A stretch of DNA of 42,183 nucleotides from an uncultured Roseburia sp. (GTDB taxonomy: Bacteria; Bacillota; Clostridia; Lachnospirales; Lachnospiraceae), in assembly GCA_947088345.1 (NCBI GenBank), contig CAMUGE010000028.1:1-42183 (forward strand). Direction: 5' to 3'. How positions within the stretch are numbered: position 1 is the stretch's first letter; each line of letters starts with the position of its first letter. Below are positions 10,228 through 17,552 of this stretch, piece by piece. Position numbers and translations under genes: made by a program. The notes under the pieces were generated by a model. It was given only the letters and a program-made list of their open reading frames with translations, did not search any database and was not told the DNA's origin.

Positions 10228-10259
10228 GCTGTCCGTAAACGGGAGCCGTTGCGGACGGC
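10228..10259 (+). promoter_or_regulatory. Strong hairpin between leuC and leuD
   Basis: GCTGTCCG (10228-10235) pairs with CGGACGGC (10252-10259). Inside it AACGG pairs with CCGTT around a GAG loop. There is no T-run, so this is not an obvious terminator. It may stabilise or process the mRNA or set the ratio of the two subunits. Confidence 0.6.
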
Positions 10260-10275
10260 AGAGTGGGAGGTAAAA

Positions 10276-10773
10276 ATGAAAGCGGCAAATGGACATGTAT
10301 TTAAATATGGAGACAATGTGGATACGGATGTTATTATTCCGGCAAGATATTTAAATTCTTCCGATCCGAAAGAACTTGCGACACATTGTATGGAAGATAT
10401 TGACAAAGATTTTGTGAAAAACGTTTCAGAAGGCGATATTATTGTGGCGGATAAGAATTTCGGCTGCGGTTCCTCAAGGGAACATGCGCCGATTGCAATT
10501 AAGGCAGCGGGGATCAGCTGTGTGATTGCAGAAACATTCGCTCGGATTTTTTATCGAAATGCAATCAATATCGGTCTGCCGATCGTGGAATGTAAGGAGG
10601 CAGCTGCGGATATTGAAGCGGGCGATGAAGTGGAAGTGAATTTTGATACGGGAATCATCACCGATAAGACAAAAGGAACTACCTACCAGGGGCAGGCATT
10701 TCCAGCGTTTATGCAGAAAATCATCGACTGTGAGGGGCTTGTCAATTATATTAATCAGAAAGCTCAGGTGTAG
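10276..10773 (+). CDS. leuD: 3-isopropylmalate dehydratase, small subunit
   Basis: A 165-residue swivel-domain partner of LeuC. It starts at ATG 10276 behind GGGAGG; the frame is open to 10162 but that part overlaps leuC. It has [17 protein letters not shown], the conserved substrate-binding [14 protein letters not shown] (about residues 60-73) and [18 protein letters not shown]. The length is that of the HacB/LeuD2 type and matches the LeuC type. Its last 23 nt overlap the end of the convergent AP2 gene on the minus strand. leuA and leuB are not in the window. Confidence 0.95.
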   Translation: MKAANGHVFKYGDNVDTDVIIPARYLNSSDPKELATHCMEDIDKDFVKNVSEGDIIVADKNFGCGSSREHAPIAIKAAGISCVIAETFARIFYRNAINIGLPIVECKEAAADIEAGDEVEVNFDTGIITDKTKGTTYQGQAFPAFMQKIIDCEGLVNYINQKAQV

Positions 10774-11566
10774 AAGACAGTTCATTCAGATAGCGCAGAT
10801 ATTTTTCGGAAATTTTTAGTGTGCTGTAAATTTCTGCATATTCTTTCGGCGGGATTTCAACATAATTTTCCGGAAAATTTTTGCGTAAGCCGGCGGCTTT
10901 TGCGAGGTCGGCGGCCTTATTGTATGCGATCGCAGCTTTTTCTTCACTGCGGTAGGCGCCAATGATATAATTGCCGTTGATATGGATCTGTGTTTTATAG
11001 CGCGGCATCCCGTTTTTGGTAAATGCAAGGACGCCGTGGTAGTGGTTTTTGATGATAAGGTTGGAATAACGATAGTCTGTGTTGTCTCCGTTTGCAAAAA
11101 AATAATCGCGCCCGGCTACGGCATAGGGTTTGATTCCGTAGCGGGAGAGCAGCGAACACTGCATACCGTAATCGTTGACATACAGATGTCCCTGCCGCCT
11201 TAGAATTTTATGGCTTGAGTAATAAAACAAATCGTCACGGTCGAATTTTAACTCTTCGGCTGGGCTCAGAAAGTAGATAAAATAACCTTTGCACAGGAAA
11301 ATCGGGTTTTTGATATAGATGCCATTGTCGCGGAAATTAACCAGGACTACGGCCTTTTCATGCGGGAGAACGGAGATATAAGACAGCACATTGTGAATCG
11401 TAACGGTGCGGTCATCGAGAAGACGGGAAGCTTCTAAGTAAGCGCTGTTGGCTTTTTGCTCCGAATCAAAGCTTCCGAGGCTGATATGTTTGCCACGGAA
11501 CTGGATACCGGAACGGTAATAGATCGTATTGTCCTTTCGTGTTGCCTGATAAACGCCGGTGAGCAT
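10751..11566 (-). CDS. Protein with two AP2-like domains and an HNH-like remnant, 271 aa
   Basis: The start is ATG 11566, behind AAGGA with 9 nt spacing; an upstream extension to 11692 has no ribosome binding site and covers the promoter. Residues 4-49 ([20 protein letters not shown], then AYLEA) and 178-235 ([20 protein letters not shown], then [15 protein letters not shown]) both have the pattern of AP2 DNA-binding domains. Between them, around 155-173, [19 protein letters not shown] resembles the DGDxxNNRxxNL part of HNH homing endonucleases. AP2 domains in bacteria are known mostly from HNH homing enzymes. This may be a domesticated or decayed one acting as a DNA-binding protein. It converges on leuD and overlaps its end by 23 nt. 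Confidence 0.7.
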   Translation of the reverse strand: MLTGVYQATRKDNTIYYRSGIQFRGKHISLGSFDSEQKANSAYLEASRLLDDRTVTIHNVLSYISVLPHEKAVVLVNFRDNGIYIKNPIFLCKGYFIYFLSPAEELKFDRDDLFYYSSHKILRRQGHLYVNDYGMQCSLLSRYGIKPYAVAGRDYFFANGDNTDYRYSNLIIKNHYHGVLAFTKNGMPRYKTQIHINGNYIIGAYRSEEKAAIAYNKAADLAKAAGLRKNFPENYVEIPPKEYAEIYSTLKISEKYLRYLNELSSTPELSD

Positions 11567-11636
11567 AATAGGGGATCCTTTCCATGCAATGGCTGCACAG
11601 TCAGACATGTAAACTGATGTGCAGAGTGATAAAATC

Positions 11637-11665
11637 AGAATAACACAATTTAAATCGTTTGGCAA
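11637..11665 (-). promoter_or_regulatory. Promoter of the AP2-like gene
   Basis: On the minus strand TTGCCA (11665-11660), 17-nt spacer, TATTCT (11642-11637). Transcription would start about 60 nt upstream of the chosen ATG, which supports that start. Confidence 0.65.
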
Positions 11666-11699
11666 GAAAGCAGTTTTGTTAAAATGCCACAAAGCTGTA

Positions 11700-11800
11700 A
11701 CGGTTTGGCTGTACGATAGTCCGCGGGTAAAATCGCTCTGTACGCGATTCTGCAGTTATGCGAGCGCCAATGGTCGTTTCGCAAAAAAGTTGTAAGTCTC
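11700..11800. repeat. Palindrome-rich intergenic segment before thrC
   Basis: The gap between the AP2 gene and thrC (11567-11904) has no further gene. It holds several small inverted repeats: AATCGC/GCGATT (11731-11736/11744-11749) and TGCGA/TCGCA (11759-11763/11779-11783). The style resembles short mobile or structural intergenic repeats, but only one copy is in the window. No T-box elements or clear thrC promoter were seen. Confidence 0.35.
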
Positions 11801-11904
11801 ACGCCGGAGATTCTCCAAAACAGGGGATTTTCTGCACTGATTTAGATTCTGTAACGCAGAGTCAAATTGTTTTTGTGAACTTATAGAAATGAGGGATAAA
11901 TAAT

Positions 11905-13389
11905 ATGATGTATGTAAGTACAAGGGATGCAAATGAAAAGGTGTCTGCTTCGCAGGCAATTTTAAAAGGTCTTGCAAATGACGGCGGATTGTTTGTGCCG
12001 GAAGAAATACCGCAACTGGATGCGGATATTGAAACTCTGGCAGAAATGACATACCAGGAGACAGCTTATGCAGTGATGAAGCAGTATCTGACTGATTTTA
12101 CAAAGGAGGAGTTAGAGAGCTGTATCAGTGCGGCATATGACGATAAATTTGATACGAAAGAGATTGCTCCGCTGCGGGAAGCCGACGGCGCCTATTATCT
12201 TGAATTATTTCATGGTTCCACAATTGCATTTAAGGATATGGCCCTCTCCATCCTGCCGCACCTTATGACGACGTCTGCCAGGAAGAATCAGGTAAAAAAC
12301 GAGATTGTCATTTTAACTGCAACATCGGGAGATACCGGAAAAGCGGCGCTCGCCGGATTTGCAGGGGTAAAAGGGACGAAAATCATTGTATTTTATCCAA
12401 AGAACGGCGTCAGCCCGATTCAGGAAAAACAGATGGTCACTCAAAAAGGAGAAAATACATTTGTGGTTGGAATCCACGGAAATTTTGACGAAGCCCAGAC
12501 AGGGGTGAAAAAAATGTTTGCGGATGCGTCGCTGGCAAAGGAGCTTGATGCCGCAGGATATCAGTTTTCCTCTGCAAATTCCATTAATATCGGACGTCTT
12601 GTGCCGCAGATTGTCTATTATGTATATGCATATTCCAGATTGTACAAAGATGGAGTGATCAGCAGCGGGGAATCGATCAATGTCGTTGTGCCGACAGGAA
12701 ACTTTGGCAATATACTTGCTGCATTTTATGCAAAAAATATGGGGATTCCGATTGCAAAATTAATCTGCGCATCCAACGAAAATAAAGTACTGTATGACTT
12801 TTTTGCGACAGGCACATATGACAAGAACAGAGAATTTATCTTAACGAGTTCACCGTCTATGGATATCTTAATCTCCAGCAATTTGGAACGGCTGATTTAT
12901 CGGATTGCCGGGAATAATCCGGCATATAATGTGCAGCTGATGAATCGTCTGAAAACAGAAGGAAAGTATGAGATCACACCGGAAATGAAAGAGAAGCTTT
13001 CTGATTTTTATGGCAGCTATGCCGGTGAAAGTGAGACGGCGGATGTGATACGAGCGTTATATGAAAAGACGGGGTATGTGATTGACACACATACAGCAGT
13101 TGCGGCAGGCGTTTATGAGAAATATAAAAAGGAAACGGGGGATTGTGAGAAAAAGACGGTGATTGCGTCAACGGCAAGTCCTTTTAAGTTTACAAGAAGC
13201 GTGATGAAAGCAATTGATGTGAAATATGACAGTATGTCTGATTTTGAACTGGCAGACGAACTTAGTCGGATCGGAAATGTGAAAGTTCCACAGGCGATCG
13301 AGGAGATTCGTACAGCTGACATCAGACATAATACCGTGTGTGAAGTAAAAGAAATGCCGGATACGGTTAGAAAATTCCTTAAAATTTAA
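11905..13389 (+). CDS. thrC: Threonine synthase
   Basis: A 494-residue PLP enzyme that converts O-phosphohomoserine to threonine. The PLP lysine is K110 in FHGSTIAFKDMALS. The phosphate and PLP contacts are visible in TATSGDTGKAAL and VVPTGNFGNILAA. It is the long, E. coli/yeast-like class (about 430-500 residues), with the N-terminal STRD start. The start at 11905 (or ATG 11908) follows GAGGGA. It is a single-gene unit ended by the terminator at 13441-13481. Confidence 0.97.
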   Translation: MMYVSTRDANEKVSASQAILKGLANDGGLFVPEEIPQLDADIETLAEMTYQETAYAVMKQYLTDFTKEELESCISAAYDDKFDTKEIAPLREADGAYYLELFHGSTIAFKDMALSILPHLMTTSARKNQVKNEIVILTATSGDTGKAALAGFAGVKGTKIIVFYPKNGVSPIQEKQMVTQKGENTFVVGIHGNFDEAQTGVKKMFADASLAKELDAAGYQFSSANSINIGRLVPQIVYYVYAYSRLYKDGVISSGESINVVVPTGNFGNILAAFYAKNMGIPIAKLICASNENKVLYDFFATGTYDKNREFILTSSPSMDILISSNLERLIYRIAGNNPAYNVQLMNRLKTEGKYEITPEMKEKLSDFYGSYAGESETADVIRALYEKTGYVIDTHTAVAAGVYEKYKKETGDCEKKTVIASTASPFKFTRSVMKAIDVKYDSMSDFELADELSRIGNVKVPQAIEEIRTADIRHNTVCEVKEMPDTVRKFLKI

Positions 13390-13440
13390 GCGGTGAGACG
13401 AATGGTTGGGATTCAATTTAAAATTTGATAAAAATCAGTT

Positions 13441-13481
13441 TATATAAAAAACAGCCTGATAATCGGGCTGTTTTTTATATA
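13441..13481. terminator. Bidirectional terminator between thrC and the CheX-like gene
   Basis: A long stem (13441-13459/13463-13481) with the core CAGCC/GGCTG, an A-run on the left and T-run on the right. It serves thrC on plus and the convergent CheX-like gene on minus. Confidence 0.9.
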
Positions 13482-13516
13482 AGAAAGAAATATGAAATAT
13501 TATTCTGACGACAGTG

Positions 13517-14413
13517 TTATCTGGATGTAGTAACAACAAGAATAAAATGTATCGTTCCAAATGGAAATACGATCGGGAGAAGATAACCTTCATTATTAAA
13601 GGATAAAAGCTCTGTCATTTCCCGTTCCGGCGGAGTCAGGTTCAATTCTACAGAGTGTTCGTTTGAAATATTTACATTAAACAGCCCGTTATGTAAATTC
13701 AGAAAATCTTCAATAGAGGACTGGACATATTCGTCAAATTCGTCAAATGTATCGCCAACATATCTGGATGCAAATTCAATTGCAGTACTTTTTGTCATAT
13801 CTATAAATATTTTAATCGAAAACTCACCGAGAATCTGCTGAGAAACACAATAATTTGTCGGATACTCTGTGCATGGATAAGGATACACCGGTGTGAAATC
13901 GTCGCCGATAAAACGAATCAGATTATTAAACAGTAATTGTAAAAATGAAACTTCAAACGCCGAGAGCGGGCGCTCTGTTGCGACAAAAAAATTTTCAACC
14001 AGATGCTGAATGCTCTCCTGTGTCTCCTCGGAATAGTCAACAAAGTCATCCAGTTCATTTGCCGATTGATATTCAATGATCAGGGACTGCAGCTGCTCGT
14101 TGTCGATAATCCCCTCCTCGACCAAAACCTGTCCCAACAATAAATAGTCGGGACCCTGGTCTTTTAACAGTTCCGTAACCTGCGCTTTTGTAAGATAACC
14201 GTCTTTAATCGCCAGTTCGCCAAATCTTTTGTCCTGATGCGTCTGTTCGATATAGATTTCATCTACTTCCTTTGCTGTCATATAGCTGGCGTGAATAGCA
14301 AGCGTACCAAGTTTCATATGTTCCGTAGATTTTTTCTTCATGGCCTGAATTAACTGGTCGCATGTCACAATATTGCGTGATAGCAGAAAATTTCCAAAAA
14401 ATTGAGCGTACAT
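13517..14413 (-). CDS. CheX-like protein with GspE-N-type N terminus, 298 aa
   Basis: The N-terminal half (about residues 5-140) has repeated FGxxLLxxxxVTxxQLxxA-type segments (FGNFLLSRNIVTCDQLIQAM, then FGELAIKDGYLTKAQVTELL and LGQVLVEEGIIDNEQLQSLI). These resemble the MshEN/GspE N-terminal fold, which in other proteins binds cyclic-di-GMP. The C-terminal half (about 150-298) looks like the CheX/CheC phosphatase fold, with EFASRYVGDTFDEFDEYV and SSIEDFLNLHNGLF. The catalytic ExxN motif appears as DxxN there, so activity is uncertain. It starts 2 nt after the CheY-like gene, and its ribosome binding site (AGGGGAT) lies inside that gene. The two form an operon, suggesting that it acts on that receiver. 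Confidence 0.7.
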   Translation of the reverse strand: MYAQFFGNFLLSRNIVTCDQLIQAMKKKSTEHMKLGTLAIHASYMTAKEVDEIYIEQTHQDKRFGELAIKDGYLTKAQVTELLKDQGPDYLLLGQVLVEEGIIDNEQLQSLIIEYQSANELDDFVDYSEETQESIQHLVENFFVATERPLSAFEVSFLQLLFNNLIRFIGDDFTPVYPYPCTEYPTNYCVSQQILGEFSIKIFIDMTKSTAIEFASRYVGDTFDEFDEYVQSSIEDFLNLHNGLFNVNISNEHSVELNLTPPEREMTELLSFNNEGYLLPIVFPFGTIHFILVVTTSR

Positions 14414-14415
14414 AA

Positions 14416-14793
14416 TTATCCCCTTTCGAACCTTGTATGAAGTACCCGTTTTACCTGATCCGCATTCATTGGTTTTTGTATGAAGTCCTTGGCGCCGGCT
14501 TCAATTGCAGCTTTCAGCTGGGATTGGGTTCCAACCGAGGAAACAATTACGATATCTGCAGTCGGATCATATTCTCTGATTTCACGAATAGCAGCATTCC
14601 CGTCTTTTACCGGCATAACGATATCAAGAAAAACAAGATCAGGAGATTCTTTTTTGTATACATCAATCGCTTCCTGTCCGTTGGATGCCTCAAAAAACGT
14701 TGGTGAGCCCTGTGATAAAATGACATCTTTCAGTTGTTTTCGTGCCAGAATGGAATCGTCACCAATGAGAATTTTTGCATTTTCAAGTATCAT
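14416..14793 (-). CDS. CheY-like single-domain response regulator
   Basis: A 125-residue stand-alone receiver domain. The acidic pocket is in ILIGDDS. The phosphoacceptor aspartate is in DLVFLDIVMPVKDG, the conserved Ser/Thr is in IVIVSS and the lysine in DFIQKPM. There is no output domain, as in CheY and the stand-alone regulators that act by protein contact. The start ATG 14793 follows GGGGAG. It is co-transcribed with the CheX-like gene. No histidine kinase is next to it; the chemoreceptor at 30147 is the only other signalling gene in the window. Confidence 0.92.
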   Translation of the reverse strand: MILENAKILIGDDSILARKQLKDVILSQGSPTFFEASNGQEAIDVYKKESPDLVFLDIVMPVKDGNAAIREIREYDPTADIVIVSSVGTQSQLKAAIEAGAKDFIQKPMNADQVKRVLHTRFERG

Positions 14794-14827
14794 ATTTTTT
14801 CTCCCCTATCCATTTAAATATAAGTTT

Positions 14828-14856
14828 ATTTTACACTAATCAGGTAAATAGTTCAA
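14828..14856 (-). promoter_or_regulatory. Promoter of the receiver/CheX-like operon
   Basis: On the minus strand TTGAAC (14856-14851), 17-nt spacer, TAAAAT (14833-14828), about 35 nt upstream of the CheY-like start. Confidence 0.7.
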
Positions 14857-14913
14857 TGAAAAAAGCAATTTTCTTTAAATTTTTCTTATAGATCAGAAAA
14901 AGAGCTGATTTTC

Positions 14914-14942
14914 TTGCAAACAAATGTATTTCGATATATAAT
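14914..14942 (+). promoter_or_regulatory. Promoter of the small membrane protein gene
   Basis: TTGCAA (14914-14919), 17-nt spacer, TATAAT (14937-14942). It lies 25 nt upstream of ATG 14968 and shows that the longer open frame from 14914 is not coding at its 5' end. Confidence 0.8.
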
Positions 14943-14967
14943 AATGCAGAGAAAGCGAGGGAAAAAT

Positions 14968-15312
14968 ATGGAAATGATGACGCTGTTTGATGTAATTATT
15001 CTGATTTTCGGGATTTACATGATAGGATCGGGCATAAAGATGATGCGCACAAAAGAGCCGAGTTCTGTTGTAATCGCAAAAGAAGAACTTGTTAAGTGCA
15101 AAGATCCTGCCGGCATGGCAGAATTTCTGTGTCGGAAAGAAATGTTTTTCGGGGCGGTATTTGTCATGTCCGGGATTCTTGGTCTGATAAGCGATCTCTG
15201 GGCTGACCTTGGCTGGCTTAACATTGTTCAGCTTGTGGTGTTTGTGATATCGTTTATCTGGTTTCAGGGGCAGCTTAGAAAGGCGAGAGAAAAATTTTTT
15301 CGATCGTTTTAA
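14968..15312 (+). CDS. Small membrane protein of unknown function, 114 aa
   Basis: The start ATG 14968 follows GCGAGGG. Three hydrophobic segments are visible: about residues 5-23 (LFDVIILIFGIYMIGSGIKM), 60-75 (MFFGAVFVMSGILGLI) and 82-98 (LNIVQLVVFVISFIWF). A soluble loop of about 35 residues with KTEPSS-like and CKDPAGMAEFLC segments lies between the first two. The C terminus is basic. I do not recognise the family. It has its own promoter, divergent from the receiver operon, and a terminator at 15381-15406, so it is monocistronic. Confidence 0.75.
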   Translation: MEMMTLFDVIILIFGIYMIGSGIKMMRTKEPSSVVIAKEELVKCKDPAGMAEFLCRKEMFFGAVFVMSGILGLISDLWADLGWLNIVQLVVFVISFIWFQGQLRKAREKFFRSF

Positions 15313-15380
15313 TAGATTTCCGGGCAGGATTGTGCGGAAGCGGAGAGGAAATATGATCTGAAAGCAGCCGCCGCAGGCGG

Positions 15381-15406
15381 AAAATCCGGCAAAGCCGGAT
15401 TTTTTT
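15381..15406. terminator. Terminator between small membrane protein and citrate synthase
   Basis: AAAATCCGGC (15381-15390) pairs with GCCGGATTTT (15394-15403) around AAA, with a T-run to 15406. It can also serve the convergent citrate synthase gene on the minus strand. A second small hairpin, CCGCC/GGCGG, lies just before it. Confidence 0.85.
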
Positions 15407-15471
15407 GTATTTGGGAAAGACCTGATTGCTGTGAAGCGTAAAAGTTTATGACGTTCCTGTCATATAAAATA

Positions 15472-16842
15472 TTACACGCTGTTTTTCGTTGGTAAAGGTC
15501 TGCGTTCACAGATATTTTTGTAGGCCGGACGCATGATCTTATTGTTGATTGCGATTTCCTCCAGGCGGTGAGCGCTCCATCCTGCGATTCGTGCTATTGC
15601 AAATATCGGTGTGTAGAGTTCTACCGGAAGACCAAGCATATGGTAGGCAAAACCGCTGTAGAAATCGACATTTGGACTGACGCCTTTGTAAATTTTACGT
15701 TCTTTCGAAATGATCTGCGGCGCTAAGCGTTCCACGGTTGCATAGAGAGCAAATTCCTTTTCATAGCCTTTTTCTGCCGAGAGCTTTTCCACAAAGGAGC
15801 GGAAAAGGCGCGCGCGCGGATCGGAGAGCGAATAGACTGCGTGCCCCATTCCGTAAATCAGTCCTGCATGGTCAAAAGCTTCCTTGTGCAGCAGCGCGGT
15901 CAGGTAACGCGAAATTTCTTCCTCGTCGTTCCAGTCTTTTAAATTCGCTTTCATATCTTCAAACATATGAATGACCTTGATATTCGCGCCGCCATGTTTG
16001 GGGCCTTTTAAGGAACCAAGAGAAGCTGCAATGACGGAATATGTATCCGTTCCGGATGAAGACACGAGATGTGTTGTGAAAGTTGAGTTATTGCCGCCGC
16101 CGTGTTCCATATGAAGAATCAGGGCGATATCCAGAAGTTTTGCCTCAAGAGGAGAGAACCTGCTGTCGGGTCTTAAAATATGAAGAATGTTTTCAGCGGT
16201 GGAAAATTCCGGTTTCGGTGAATGGATAAACAGGCTGGCGCCGTCATGATAATGTTTGTAGGTTTGATAACCGTATACGGAAAGCAGCGGGAACAGACTG
16301 ATGAGCTGCATACATTGACGCAAAACATTTGGCATGGAAACATCGTCAGCCATGTCGTCGTACGAATACAGCGTTAGAACACTTCTGGCAAGCGCGTTCA
16401 TCATGTCTCTGCTCGGAGCTTTCATAATGATATCACGGACGAAATCGGTTGGAAGCTTTCTGTATTCACTGAGCATTCCGGCGAATGTCGTAAGCTGTTC
16501 TTTTGTCGGCAGTTCGCCAAAGATCAGCAGATATGTGCACTCCTCAAAGCCGAAATGGTTTCGTTCACCGATCTTATGCACAAGGTCGGCCACATTGTAT
16601 CCCCGGTAAAAAAGCTCCCCGTCGATTGGTATGCTCCTGCCGTCTACTTCCTTTGAGGAACAGACTTCAGAGATATTGGTCAGCCCGACAAGTACGCCCT
16701 TTCCGTTCAGATCGCGAAGTCCGCGTTTGACATCATATTTTGTGTATAGTTCAGGGTCTATTTTTGCATTTGCCTCACATATAGCAGCCATCTGCCGCAA
16801 CTCAGGGGTGATTTCACAAATACGATTTTGATTTTTAGTCAT
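15472..16842 (-). CDS. gltA: Citrate synthase family protein
   Basis: A 456-residue enzyme condensing acetyl-CoA with oxaloacetate. The three catalytic residues can be seen: His247 (MEHGGGNNSTF), His334 (GMGHAVYS) and Asp393 (SPNVDFYSGF). LKGPKHGGAN and IARIAGWSAHRLEE are also typical. It starts behind GGAGGA. An N-terminal extension of about 40 residues precedes the usual fold, as in many clostridial enzymes. No aconitase or isocitrate dehydrogenase gene is adjacent. A role in glutamate synthesis by a partial TCA path is likely; a 2-methylcitrate synthase role cannot be ruled out from sequence. Confidence 0.92.
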   Translation of the reverse strand: MTKNQNRICEITPELRQMAAICEANAKIDPELYTKYDVKRGLRDLNGKGVLVGLTNISEVCSSKEVDGRSIPIDGELFYRGYNVADLVHKIGERNHFGFEECTYLLIFGELPTKEQLTTFAGMLSEYRKLPTDFVRDIIMKAPSRDMMNALARSVLTLYSYDDMADDVSMPNVLRQCMQLISLFPLLSVYGYQTYKHYHDGASLFIHSPKPEFSTAENILHILRPDSRFSPLEAKLLDIALILHMEHGGGNNSTFTTHLVSSSGTDTYSVIAASLGSLKGPKHGGANIKVIHMFEDMKANLKDWNDEEEISRYLTALLHKEAFDHAGLIYGMGHAVYSLSDPRARLFRSFVEKLSAEKGYEKEFALYATVERLAPQIISKERKIYKGVSPNVDFYSGFAYHMLGLPVELYTPIFAIARIAGWSAHRLEEIAINNKIMRPAYKNICERRPLPTKNSV

Positions 16843-16877
16843 AAAGAAATCCTCCTTCTCTTAAAAATAGCAAAATT

Positions 16878-16907
16878 ACTATAACATAATTTGTTAGTTT
16901 TGCACAA
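16878..16907 (-). promoter_or_regulatory. Promoter of the citrate synthase gene
   Basis: On the minus strand TTGTGC (16907-16902), 18-nt spacer, TATAGT (16883-16878), about 35 nt upstream of the start codon. Confidence 0.6.
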
Positions 16908-17017
16908 GAAAAAAATAATTATTTTACAAAAAGTTCAGAATTTTGTAATTTTATTTTGGATGAAAATAAGATAAGATAAACAGGAAAATATATCAGCATG
17001 TCTGGAGGGAGGTTCCG

Positions 17018-17428
17018 ATGAATTTTGACGAACAGTTCCTGGTGAGGGAAGCGATGCTGGCGAGGGAAAACTCCTATTCTCCGTATTCCGGATTTCGTGT
17101 CGGCGCAGCGCTTCTTACGGAAAGCGGAACGGTTTATTGCGGATGCAATATTGAAAATGCAGCTTATTCACCGACAAACTGCGCGGAGCGAACCGCATTT
17201 TTTAAAGCGGTATCCGAGGGTGAGAGAAAGTTTCGGGCAATAGCGGTGGCCGGCGACACGGATGATTATCTGTATCCGTGCGGCGTCTGCAGACAGGTGA
17301 TGGCCGAATTTTGCAGTTTTCAGGATTTTGTTGTGATCTGTGTAAAAAGCGAAACTGAATACAAAAAGCTGCTCTTAAAAGATCTGCTTCCAGGCGCGTT
17401 TACGAAATCGGACCTGCAAAAGATCTGA
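17018..17428 (+). CDS. cdd: Cytidine deaminase
   Basis: A 136-residue homotetrameric-type enzyme that deaminates cytidine and deoxycytidine in pyrimidine salvage. The zinc site is Cys55-Ala-Glu57 (NCAERTAFFKA) and Cys88/Cys91 (PCGVCRQVM). The substrate-binding segment is CNIENAAYSP (residues 43-52). The length is that of the small tetrameric class. The start ATG 17018 follows GGAGGGAGG. It is flanked by its own intergenic regions and is probably monocistronic. Confidence 0.97.
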   Translation: MNFDEQFLVREAMLARENSYSPYSGFRVGAALLTESGTVYCGCNIENAAYSPTNCAERTAFFKAVSEGERKFRAIAVAGDTDDYLYPCGVCRQVMAEFCSFQDFVVICVKSETEYKKLLLKDLLPGAFTKSDLQKI

Positions 17429-17461
17429 GGGAACAAAAGTATAAATTTTATCTAAAACAGA

Positions 17462-17489
17462 TTGACAAAAAGATCACATCGTGTATTAT
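17462..17489 (+). promoter_or_regulatory. Promoter of pckA
   Basis: TTGACA (17462-17467), 16-nt spacer, TATTAT (17484-17489), about 64 nt upstream of the start codon. Confidence 0.7.
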
Positions 17490-17552
17490 TTAAAGTAGTA
17501 ATATCCAAAAAATGTTAATTCAAATATTCATTTTAAAGGGAGGAATTATCCA

